Below, piece after piece: positions 23,691 to 30,879 of a DNA stretch of 56,230 nucleotides. This DNA is from Acetobacteraceae bacterium (lineage in GTDB: Bacteria > Pseudomonadota > Alphaproteobacteria > Acetobacterales > Acetobacteraceae). Position 1 is the stretch's first letter; every line of letters begins with the position of its first letter. The translations under genes and the position numbers were made by a program. The notes below the pieces were generated by a model, which ran no database searches, was not told the origin of the DNA, and was given only the letters and a program-made list of their open reading frames with translations. Location: assembly GCA_025352375.1 (NCBI GenBank), contig JANXTL010000066.1, positions 1 through 56,230 on the forward strand. Direction: 5' to 3'.

Positions 23691-25617
23691 TCCGCACCCC
23701 CGCGATCACGCTGGTCCCAGGTGTTTGAAACCCGTTCACGCTTTCGAAGCGGGACCCGAACAGGTTTTTCGCGGCGGCATAGACTTGCACCGCCGGCGTG
23801 ACTTCGTAGCTGACGCTCAGATTGGCTATCAGCCCGTGCTGGGTCGTGCCGCTGGTGAGGAAGTTCCCCCCGTTGTCGATTAGCGCGTCGCGAAAGGCGC
23901 CGGTGTACGCCACGTCCGGCACGATCTTCAGGCCGGGCAGCGGGGTTATGATGGCGTCGAACGACCCGGTGTGCTGCGGCCGGCGGAGCAGCTTGCTGCC
24001 GGCGTCCGCGTCCTGCGCATCGGTGTAGGTGTGGGTCACCCGCAGCGTCAGCCATTTCGCGGGATGCAGCGCGAGCTGCGTCTCGAAACCCTGCAAATGG
24101 GCGGAGCCGATGTTGATGGCCGTATCCACGGGAAAGAAGACCCCGACGATCAGGTTATTCACCTGCTCGTTGAAATAGGTCGTGCCGAACGTCACGAAAT
24201 CGGACTGGCCATAAGCCGGCAACGTGGTGGAGAAGCCAATCTCCCAGCCCTGTGCTGTCTCCGGTTTCAAGCCGGGATTGCCGACATATCCGAACGAGTC
24301 CACGCCGAACCGGTCGAACAATGACGGTGCGCGAAAGGCGGTGCCGTACGCTACCTTGAAGCGGGTATCGATCTCCGGCGTGTCCAGCACCGCGCCGAGG
24401 CGCCAGGTGAAGGGCGCATTCATCGCCACCCAATCCTGCCGGATTTGTCCCGTCAACGTCAGGCGCTTCCAGAGCGTAGTTTGCACGCCGGCATAGATGG
24501 CGTCGCCGATCATCCGAGCGCTGGCGTTTTGCGTGAAGGGAAATCCGCCGAAATTGTTGTTCGCCCGCACAGTGATCGAGTCGATCAGGTGCTGGTAGCC
24601 GAACGTCACGCTGGTGGTGTCGCCGACATGCACCGTGTTGTTCCACTGCACGTCGGTACGGCGGGTGTGGTAGCGGTTGTCCATCGCGTTCTGGTTGGGA
24701 TCGGCGGGCGCCAGCGCCTCGAAATAGCGCCGGTCCTCCTGGAGGCGACCAACAAAAAGGCCGGTTTCCCACACACCGCCGAACAGCGTGGATTGAACAC
24801 CGATGCGCCCCAGCAGCGAATCCGCGGAACCCTGGGAATTCGCGGTATCGTAGGTGGGCGTGCCCAGCGTGTTGAAACTGAACAACGCCTGCCGCCCACG
24901 CAGGAACAGGGAGAACCGCGTGCCCTCCACCGGCGTGTAGCCGAGGTTCAGGGTGGCGATGCGGTCGTGATACCCCTGTGGGATGCCGGTGTAGGACGTC
25001 ATGCGCTGCGGGGTGCTGTCGAAGCCGCGCTGCGACTGGCTTGCGGCGGTCAGGGCGTAATCGAATTTTCCCTCGGTGCCCGTGACCGAAACCGCGCCGC
25101 GCACCTGTGCGGGGTAGCCGCCTGACAAATCCACCGTTAGATGCGGGCCGGGTTCGGTGCCGCGCCGCGAAATTAAGTTGATCACCCCCCCGATGGCACC
25201 TGACCCGTACAGTGCCGCCATTGGGCCGCGGATCACCTCGATTCGCTCGACGTCGGACAAGGTATCGACCCCAAAATTGAAGGCACTGCCGGGGTCTGAA
25301 GAATCATTGATCGGCATCCCATCCCGCAGCACCAGCACGTGGTTGGAATTGGTGCCGCGCACGAACACGCTGGCCTGACCGCCGGGGCCACCGGACGCGC
25401 TGACATGGAACCCTGGCACGTCGGCCAGCGCATCGGTCAGCGTGTTGTAGCCTCGGGCTTCGATCGTTTGCCGGTCGATCGTGGTGACGCCGGCGGGAAT
25501 CAGGCTTGCCGGGGTCGGGACACGGGTGGCCGTGACCACGGTATCCGGTAGCGCAATTTCTTCGGCATAAGCCGAAACGCATGAAACCATTACCAACGCT
25601 GCGAGCAATTTGCGCAT
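23677..25617 (-). CDS. btuB: TonB-dependent outer-membrane receptor, cobalamin type (BtuB-like)
   Basis: A 646-residue receptor. Signal peptide MRKLLAALVMVSCVSAYA, then a TonB box resembling that of BtuB (LPDTVVTATR), a plug with HVLVLRDGMPINDSSDP and VERIEVIRGPMAALYGSGA, and a 22-strand type barrel ending GVRITLQ. The assignment to vitamin B12 rests on the cobalamin riboswitch immediately upstream (25711-25867). No inner-membrane btuCDF genes are in the window. The ATG at 25617 has TAGGAGAA before it; a second ribosome site and ATG 38 bases upstream opens a short overlapping ORF. The 3' end overlaps the convergent CaiB gene. Confidence 0.9.
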   Translation of the reverse strand: MRKLLAALVMVSCVSAYAEEIALPDTVVTATRVPTPASLIPAGVTTIDRQTIEARGYNTLTDALADVPGFHVSASGGPGGQASVFVRGTNSNHVLVLRDGMPINDSSDPGSAFNFGVDTLSDVERIEVIRGPMAALYGSGAIGGVINLISRRGTEPGPHLTVDLSGGYPAQVRGAVSVTGTEGKFDYALTAASQSQRGFDSTPQRMTSYTGIPQGYHDRIATLNLGYTPVEGTRFSLFLRGRQALFSFNTLGTPTYDTANSQGSADSLLGRIGVQSTLFGGVWETGLFVGRLQEDRRYFEALAPADPNQNAMDNRYHTRRTDVQWNNTVHVGDTTSVTFGYQHLIDSITVRANNNFGGFPFTQNASARMIGDAIYAGVQTTLWKRLTLTGQIRQDWVAMNAPFTWRLGAVLDTPEIDTRFKVAYGTAFRAPSLFDRFGVDSFGYVGNPGLKPETAQGWEIGFSTTLPAYGQSDFVTFGTTYFNEQVNNLIVGVFFPVDTAINIGSAHLQGFETQLALHPAKWLTLRVTHTYTDAQDADAGSKLLRRPQHTGSFDAIITPLPGLKIVPDVAYTGAFRDALIDNGGNFLTSGTTQHGLIANLSVSYEVTPAVQVYAAAKNLFGSRFESVNGFQTPGTSVIAGVRITLQ

Positions 25618-25655
25618 GCGGGTTCTCCTATCGACACTGTGTCGACAACTCGCAT
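25590..25655 (-). other. possible 21-codon leader ORF overlapping the btuB start
   Basis: GGGGAGAAACCCGCATGCGAG and, 38 bases later, AGGAGAACCCGCATGCGC are near copies, so the ribosome site plus ATG of btuB is duplicated. The upstream ATG (25655) opens a different frame: MRVVDTVSIGEPACANCSQRW, ending in TAA at 25590, inside btuB. Between the copies is TCGACACTGTGTCGA (25631-25645), an inverted repeat able to fold next to the btuB ribosome site. Translation of the leader is not shown. Confidence 0.4.
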
Positions 25656-25710
25656 GCGGGTTTCTCCCCGCTGCCCCGGTGCACCCCGCCCGTCGCGCGC
25701 GCGTAGTCTC

Positions 25711-25867
25711 GATGCCGGCCGGTCTCCTGGCTCGCGGGTTTTCGCCTCCCCCGCCTTCTCGCCCTTCGAAAGGCAATGGCTCGTTTGGGTTTGGCTAACC
25801 GCTTACAGTTGCGGGGGCAGCCGCCTTTCGGCAGTTCCCGTTTCAGCCCTTGCGGGCCACCGGCATC
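25711..25867 (-). promoter_or_regulatory. cobalamin riboswitch (AdoCbl-type aptamer)
   Basis: On the minus strand the closing helix P1 is GATGCCGG (5' side, 25867-25860) with CCGGCATC (3' side, 25718-25711). Inside are AAACGGGAACTGCC, the highly conserved GCCCCCGCAACTGTAAGCGG core and the B12 box AGCCAGGAGACCGGCC near the 3' end. It lies 93 nt before the btuB ATG, so control is probably on translation or on a terminator within that stretch; I see no T-run terminator, favouring translation. B12 would switch the receptor off. Confidence 0.93.
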
Positions 25868-25902
25868 TGGGGGGAAACTCGCACACCCCAAGAGAGCACA
25901 CA

Positions 25903-27123
25903 ATGATACCCCGCATAGAATTCGACCCCGACGCCCCGGTGCCCTTGTCTGGCATCCGCGTCGTGGACCTGTCCCGCCTCGTTGCCGGCAACATGATCAG
26001 CCTGCAGCTCGCCGATCAGGGCGCCGAGGTGATCAAGATCGAGGACCCCAAGGTCGGCGATCCCCTACGCGCCTGGCGGACCAAGGGGCTGTCGCTGCAT
26101 TGGAAGGTGTACGCACGCAATAAGAAAAGCCTGGCTTTGAATTTGCGCGCCGAGGCGGGGATGGAGGTGCTGCGCGACCTGTTGGCCACCGCCGATATCA
26201 TGATCGAAAACTACCGGCCCGGCACTCTGGAGGCAATGGGCCTGGCCCCGGCCGACCTGCACGCTCGGAATCCTCGGTTGATTATCGTGCGCGTCACCGG
26301 CTTCGGCCAGACCGGCCCCTACCGCGACCGGCCGGGCTTCGGCACGCTGGTTGAGGCGATGTCAGGCTTCGCATCCAAGAACGGATTTGGGGATCGCCCC
26401 CCGGTGCTGCCGCCACTGGCGATGGCCGACATGATTTCCGGGCTGTATGGCGCCTATGCCATCATGGTGGCGCTGCGGGTGGTGGAGCGTGGCGGTCGCG
26501 GACAAATCATCGATTTACCGCTGCTTGAGCCGATGATCTCCGTGTTGGGGCCGGAAGCGGCGATGTATCGCGTGAGCGGCGAGAAACCGAAACGAACCGG
26601 CAGCCGCTCGCTGACGACCTCCCCCCGAAATGTCTACGAAACCAGCGATGGGCGGTTCATTGCTATTTCGGCGTCGATCCAGCAAATGGCCGAGCGGGTG
26701 TTCCGCGCGATCGGCCGAGCAGACATGATTGAGGACCCTCGGTTCCGGACGAACACCGACCGCGTGCACCACATCGACGAGTGCGACGGCATCGTTGCCT
26801 CGTTTATCCTGGGCAAGACGCTGGCGGACAACATGGCGATTTTCGAAGCCGCCGAGGTCACGGCGATCCCCGTCTACGAAATCGACCAGCTGATCGACGA
26901 TCCGCACGTGCAGGAGCGCGGCGTGCTGGTCGAGGCGCCGGACGACGAGGCCGGATCGGTCTTGATGCACAACATTATTCCACGGTTGTCCGAAACGCCC
27001 GGACGCCTGCGCTCAGCCGCGCCGTCGTTGGGGCAACACAATGTTGAAATCCTCTCCAGCCTGGGACGCGACGCGGCGGCCATCGCCGCTTTGGTCGCTG
27101 CCGGCGTTATTAAGGAATCCTGA
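25903..27123 (+). CDS. CaiB/BaiF family CoA-transferase
   Basis: A 406-residue class III CoA-transferase. Visible hallmarks are GIRVVDLSRLVAGNMISLQLAD, IENYRPGTLEAMGLAP, VTGFGQTGPYRDRPGFG and the catalytic Asp region PPLAMADMISGLYGAY. It starts only 35 bp from the divergent cobalamin aptamer, so its promoter must lie in the DNA that encodes the riboswitch on the other strand. The HpcH-family lyase follows 2 bp downstream. Together they could activate and then cleave a C4-C6 hydroxy-dicarboxylate such as malate or citramalate, the logic of the itaconate and malyl-CoA routes; this is inference. Confidence 0.92.
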   Translation: MIPRIEFDPDAPVPLSGIRVVDLSRLVAGNMISLQLADQGAEVIKIEDPKVGDPLRAWRTKGLSLHWKVYARNKKSLALNLRAEAGMEVLRDLLATADIMIENYRPGTLEAMGLAPADLHARNPRLIIVRVTGFGQTGPYRDRPGFGTLVEAMSGFASKNGFGDRPPVLPPLAMADMISGLYGAYAIMVALRVVERGGRGQIIDLPLLEPMISVLGPEAAMYRVSGEKPKRTGSRSLTTSPRNVYETSDGRFIAISASIQQMAERVFRAIGRADMIEDPRFRTNTDRVHHIDECDGIVASFILGKTLADNMAIFEAAEVTAIPVYEIDQLIDDPHVQERGVLVEAPDDEAGSVLMHNIIPRLSETPGRLRSAAPSLGQHNVEILSSLGRDAAAIAALVAAGVIKES

Positions 27124-27125
27124 CC

Positions 27126-28016
27126 ATGCGTAATGACCTTCCCGTCTGGCGTTCGCTGATGTTCGTCCCCGTGACGGCGGAAAAATTCGTCCGCACCGGC
27201 GCCGACAAGGGAGCCGACGCCATCATCCTGGACCTGGAGGACGCGGTCGCCCCATCCCAGAAGGACTTCGCCCGCACCTTGATCGCAGGCGCCATCCCGC
27301 AGGTGAACCGCAACGGTGCCGACGTGGTCGTCCGCGTCAATCGCCCCTGGCGCATGCTGGTGCGCGATATCGAGGCGGCGGTCATTCCGGGTGTGGCAGC
27401 GCTCATGCTGACCAAAGTGGATAGCCCCGAACACGTGCATGCCGTCGCGGAAATCGTGAACGAACTGGAAGCCGAACGCGGCCTGCCTTCGGGTCGTTTG
27501 AATTTCATCGTGCTGGTGGAAACCGCCGCCGGTTTCTTCCGCATCGCCGAAATCGCCAAATGCCATCCTCGGATTGTCGGAATCAGCCTGGGATCGGAGG
27601 ATTTTGCCGCCGATGTCGGCATGCAATCCGACCCCGAGGGCCTGTTCTACCCGAAGCAACACACCATCTTCGCCGCCAAAGCCGCGGGGATCATGCCGAT
27701 GGGCTTCATCGGCTCCATCGCCGATTTTCGCGATCAGGAGGCATTCCGAGCGATTGTGCGGCGGTCGCGGCGGTTGGGGTTTATGTGCGCCAGTGCGGTG
27801 CATCCGTTGCAGGTGCAGGTTCTGAACGAGGAGTTCTCCCCCGATCCGGCGGAGGTTGCGAAAGCGGAGAAAATGATCGCCGCCTACGACGATGCCTATG
27901 CAAAAGGCCTCGGCGCTGTCCAATTCGAAGGTGCGATGATCGACGTTCCCGTCGTCAACCGTGCTCGGACGGTCGTTGCGCGTGCGGCGGCGATACGAGG
28001 GCGGATGGGGGGTTAG
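27126..28016 (+). CDS. HpcH/HpaI (CitE-like) CoA-ester lyase
   Basis: A 296-residue TIM-barrel lyase of the citrate-lyase-beta/malyl-CoA lyase family. Opening RSLMFVPVTAEKFV and ADAIILDLEDAVAPSQK are typical; the substrate arginine is in VVVRVNRPW, and the magnesium ligands in FIVLVETAAGF (Glu) and ISLGSEDFAADVGM (Asp). Such enzymes split malyl-CoA, citramalyl-CoA or related thioesters into acetyl-CoA and an oxoacid. Coupled to the CaiB gene 2 bp upstream. Malyl-CoA lyase versus citramalyl-CoA lyase cannot be separated by eye. Confidence 0.9.
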   Translation: MRNDLPVWRSLMFVPVTAEKFVRTGADKGADAIILDLEDAVAPSQKDFARTLIAGAIPQVNRNGADVVVRVNRPWRMLVRDIEAAVIPGVAALMLTKVDSPEHVHAVAEIVNELEAERGLPSGRLNFIVLVETAAGFFRIAEIAKCHPRIVGISLGSEDFAADVGMQSDPEGLFYPKQHTIFAAKAAGIMPMGFIGSIADFRDQEAFRAIVRRSRRLGFMCASAVHPLQVQVLNEEFSPDPAEVAKAEKMIAAYDDAYAKGLGAVQFEGAMIDVPVVNRARTVVARAAAIRGRMGG

Positions 28017-28063
28017 TCGGCACGGCGGCTACGGGCGTTGCGCGGGCGACGCGTCAAGCGCAA

Positions 28064-28879
28064 TCACCGCCCGGCAAACACTGGCCGCCGCTTCTCCATG
28101 AACGCTGTCCGCCCTTCTTTGAAATCGGCGCTGTTGAAGCACGTATCGCTGATGGCCTTGATCGCCCCCAAGTCGCGCTGGCTCTCGTCCTTCAGCATTT
28201 GCGCAATGGTCAGCTTGGATGCGCGAACCGACAACGGGGCGTTTTCGGCGATGGAACGAGCGATGCCCATGACGGTGTCGTCCAGATCCTCGACCGGGAC
28301 GCATTGGTTGATCAGACCGATGCGTTCAGCCTCGTGCCCATCGATGCGGCGGGCGGTGTACAGGATCATCCGCGCGTGCGCCGGGCCCACCAGGTCGATC
28401 AGGTTACGAACCGCACTCGGTGCGTAAGCGATGGACAAACGCGCCGCCGGGATGCCAAACTGGCTGTCGGGTGTGCCGATGCGAATATCGGCGGCCATCG
28501 CAACGGCCAGCCCGCCGCCCATGCAAAAACCCCGGATTTTAGCGATGATCGGCTTGGAAAACGAATGCAATTTCTCGCGCCCGATGCCGGTGATCCGGTC
28601 GTATTCCTTTTGCGAGTCCGCGCTGTTGCGGTGTTTGGCGAACTGGCTGATATCGGCACCCGAAACGAATGCCTTTTCGCCCGCACCGCTCAGCACCACC
28701 ACGCAGATGCTTTCATCGGCCTCGTATTCCGTGAGAATTTCACCAAGACCCAGCCACATCTCCATCGACATGGCGTTGCGTTTTTCGGGCTGGTTGAACG
28801 TGATCAGTCCGATCCCGCCCTCCCGCGCGGCCAGCATCTGGCCCTTCGCGAAGGCGGTGGTGCCAGTGGATTCCAGCAT
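28064..28879 (-). CDS. enoyl-CoA hydratase/isomerase family protein lacking both catalytic glutamates
   Basis: A 271-residue crotonase. The oxyanion-hole motifs are AFVSGADISQFAK and GFCMGGGLAVAMAADIRIG. Where classical hydratases have Glu, this protein has no acid (GGGLAVAMAAD and FGIPAARLSIAYAP), so simple hydration is unlikely. The C-terminal FKEGRTAFMEKRRPVFAGR matches the related protein at 48238, and the two are clear paralogues. It follows the CaiB gene at 28882 with 2 bp between, so the pair forms an operon on the minus strand that converges on the CaiB-HpcH pair. Confidence 0.9.
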   Translation of the reverse strand: MLESTGTTAFAKGQMLAAREGGIGLITFNQPEKRNAMSMEMWLGLGEILTEYEADESICVVVLSGAGEKAFVSGADISQFAKHRNSADSQKEYDRITGIGREKLHSFSKPIIAKIRGFCMGGGLAVAMAADIRIGTPDSQFGIPAARLSIAYAPSAVRNLIDLVGPAHARMILYTARRIDGHEAERIGLINQCVPVEDLDDTVMGIARSIAENAPLSVRASKLTIAQMLKDESQRDLGAIKAISDTCFNSADFKEGRTAFMEKRRPVFAGR

Positions 28880-28881
28880 GA

Positions 28882-30099
28882 TCAGATCACCCCTTTGGTT
28901 CGGAGCTCGGCGATTTCGGCGTCGGTGTAGCCGACGGACTTCATGACCTCGTCCTGATGCTCCCCGGCGTCGGGGGTGTAGCGGCGGATGGACTTGTCGA
29001 AGCCGGAGATGTTGATGGCGGAGGCAACGACTTCGGCCTCGCCCACATAAGGGCTTTGCATCTTCGTTGCCATACCGAGGTGCTTGACCTGAGGATCGGC
29101 AAACACCTGGTCGATGGTGTAGATCGGGCCGCAGGGGATGCCGTTCGTTTCGAACAACTCAATCCAGTGGTTCGACGGTTTGGTCGCGGTCACCTCGGAG
29201 ATCGTGGCGTTGATTTCCTTTCGGTTCTTGCTTCGCTCGCCCTGGCTGGTCCAGCCGGCCTTGGTCAGCCATTCCGGCCGCTCGATCGCCTCGCAGAACC
29301 GCGAGAACACGCGCGACGAACTGGCGGCGATATTGATGAAACCGTCGCTGGTGGGGAACACGCCGGTCGGAATGCCGGTGGGGTGATCGTTGCCGGCCTG
29401 GCCGGCGACTTCCTTTTCCATCAGCCAGCGGCTGCCCTGGAAGTCGAGCATGAAGATCTGCGCTTCCAGCAACGACGTGGTGACCCAGCGGCCAACGCCG
29501 GTGCGCTCGCGGTCGAACACCGCCATCATGCAGCCCAGCGCCAGCAAATTGCCGGCGGTCAGGTCGTCGATGGGGATGCCGACGCGCATCGGGCCGCGGC
29601 CGGGCTCCCCAGTGATAGTCATCAACCCGCCCATCCCCTGCGCGATCTGATCGACGCCGGCGCGCGGGCCATAGGGGCCGTCCTGCCCGAAACCGGAGAT
29701 CGAGCCATAGACGATGCGGGGGTTCACCGCCTTCACGTCCTCATACGACACTTTCAGGCGGTGTTTTACGGCCGCGCGCATGTTTTCCAGCACCACGTCG
29801 GCGGTGGCGGCCAGTTTCATGAACGCGGCGTGGCCTTCCGGGGTCTTCAGGTTCAGGGTGATGGCGCGCTTGTTGCGGTGCAGGTTCTGGAAATCGAAGC
29901 CATGCCGGCGTCCGGTGACGCCTTCCGCTTCTTCGCTCGGCGGTTCGATGCGGATGACGTTCGCACCCCAATCGGCGAAATGGCGCACCGCCGTCGGCCC
30001 CGCTCGGGCGAGCGTCAGATCGAGGACGGTGATGCCGTTCAGCGGCAAACGGGTGGTGGCATCGGCCAGCGCGGCCTTGTCGGCGGGACTTTCGGGCAT
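28882..30099 (-). CDS. CaiB/BaiF family CoA-transferase
   Basis: A 405-residue class III CoA-transferase. It shows GITVLDLTLARAGPTAVRHFAD, VLENMRAAVKHRLKVSYED, SISGFGQDGPYG and the Asp-bearing VGIPIDDLTAGNLLALG. The N-terminal 17 residues (MPESPADKAALADATTR) are an extra leader. The stop lies 2 bp before the crotonase gene. The start at 30099 abuts the divergent DUF1194 gene. Third CaiB paralogue in 8 kb; they differ enough to have separate substrates. Confidence 0.92.
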   Translation of the reverse strand: MPESPADKAALADATTRLPLNGITVLDLTLARAGPTAVRHFADWGANVIRIEPPSEEAEGVTGRRHGFDFQNLHRNKRAITLNLKTPEGHAAFMKLAATADVVLENMRAAVKHRLKVSYEDVKAVNPRIVYGSISGFGQDGPYGPRAGVDQIAQGMGGLMTITGEPGRGPMRVGIPIDDLTAGNLLALGCMMAVFDRERTGVGRWVTTSLLEAQIFMLDFQGSRWLMEKEVAGQAGNDHPTGIPTGVFPTSDGFINIAASSSRVFSRFCEAIERPEWLTKAGWTSQGERSKNRKEINATISEVTATKPSNHWIELFETNGIPCGPIYTIDQVFADPQVKHLGMATKMQSPYVGEAEVVASAINISGFDKSIRRYTPDAGEHQDEVMKSVGYTDAEIAELRTKGVI

Positions 30100-30161
30100 T
30101 GATTGAACTCCTTGGCGTTGAGGCCGATATTCCGCCGCATTCGGAGATCACTCAAGTCCCC

Positions 30162-30770
30162 ATGGATCACGTGGATTTAGCCATGGTGCTGGCGGTGGAT
30201 GGCTCCGCCAGCGTCACCTACGACGAATTCGGCCTGATCGCGGGCGGGATGGCGGCCGCCTTGCGCGATCCCGCAGTCGTCGCGAGCCTTACAAAATCGC
30301 CTTGCATGCTTTCGCTGCTGTTGTGGTCCGGGCCGGGTGCGCAGGAGGTCATCACCGGCTGGACTCGCGTCGCCTCACCGGCGGAGCTGGAAGCCTTCGC
30401 CGATGGCGTCGACAACATGCCTCGTGTGGTCCGGGCCGGCGAAACCGCGATCGGGGAGGCGTTGCTGGCCTCGATCACCCTGCTGGCGCACCTCCCGGCG
30501 GTCACCAAGCGCAGCATCGTCAACGTGATCGGCGACGGGCGTTCGAATGCCGGCATCGCCCCCGGCCCGATCCGCGACAAGATGGCAGCCGCGGACATCA
30601 CCATCAACGGGCTGTGCATTTTGCATGAGGAACCCGACCTGCTGGATTTCTACAACGCCGAGGTGATCGGCGGCCCCGGCGCCTTCGCGGTCGTGTGCCG
30701 CGATTACCCCGGCTTTCAGGATGCGATGCGGCGCAAGCTCATTCAGGAACTGGGAGAGAAGTTGGTTTAG
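30162..30770 (+). CDS. DUF1194 (VWA-like) protein without a signal peptide
   Basis: A 202-residue von Willebrand A-like protein of the DUF1194 family: VDLAMVLAVDGSASVTYDEF carries the metal-site pattern Asp-x-Ser-x-Ser, then SIVNVIGDGRSNAGIAP and a C-terminal FAVVCRDYPGFQDAMRRKL. Typical members begin with a signal peptide; here the ATG at 30162 starts right at the domain, and an upstream TTG in frame (30099) would add 21 residues without a signal. So either the export signal is lost or the protein is cytoplasmic. Divergent from the CaiB gene; 109 bp of unremarkable sequence separate its end from parE. Confidence 0.82.
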   Translation: MDHVDLAMVLAVDGSASVTYDEFGLIAGGMAAALRDPAVVASLTKSPCMLSLLLWSGPGAQEVITGWTRVASPAELEAFADGVDNMPRVVRAGETAIGEALLASITLLAHLPAVTKRSIVNVIGDGRSNAGIAPGPIRDKMAAADITINGLCILHEEPDLLDFYNAEVIGGPGAFAVVCRDYPGFQDAMRRKLIQELGEKLV

Positions 30771-30879
30771 CGCTAACGATCCTGTTTACGCCCAAACCAA
30801 TCCGTGAATGCCCACGATGACACCGTCACCGCGATCAGCATCTTCTACAACCACGCCGGCGCGGAACGGCCCAACATTG

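Noticed and set aside
23677-25776. 699-residue version of the TonB receptor
   Set aside because: The extension runs through the riboswitch leader; the signal peptide starts at 25617 with a good ribosome site.
30162-30770. DUF1194 protein as the missing CoxE
   Set aside because: CoxE is a longer VWA protein with a different N-terminal region; this one matches DUF1194 and lies 14 kb from coxD.
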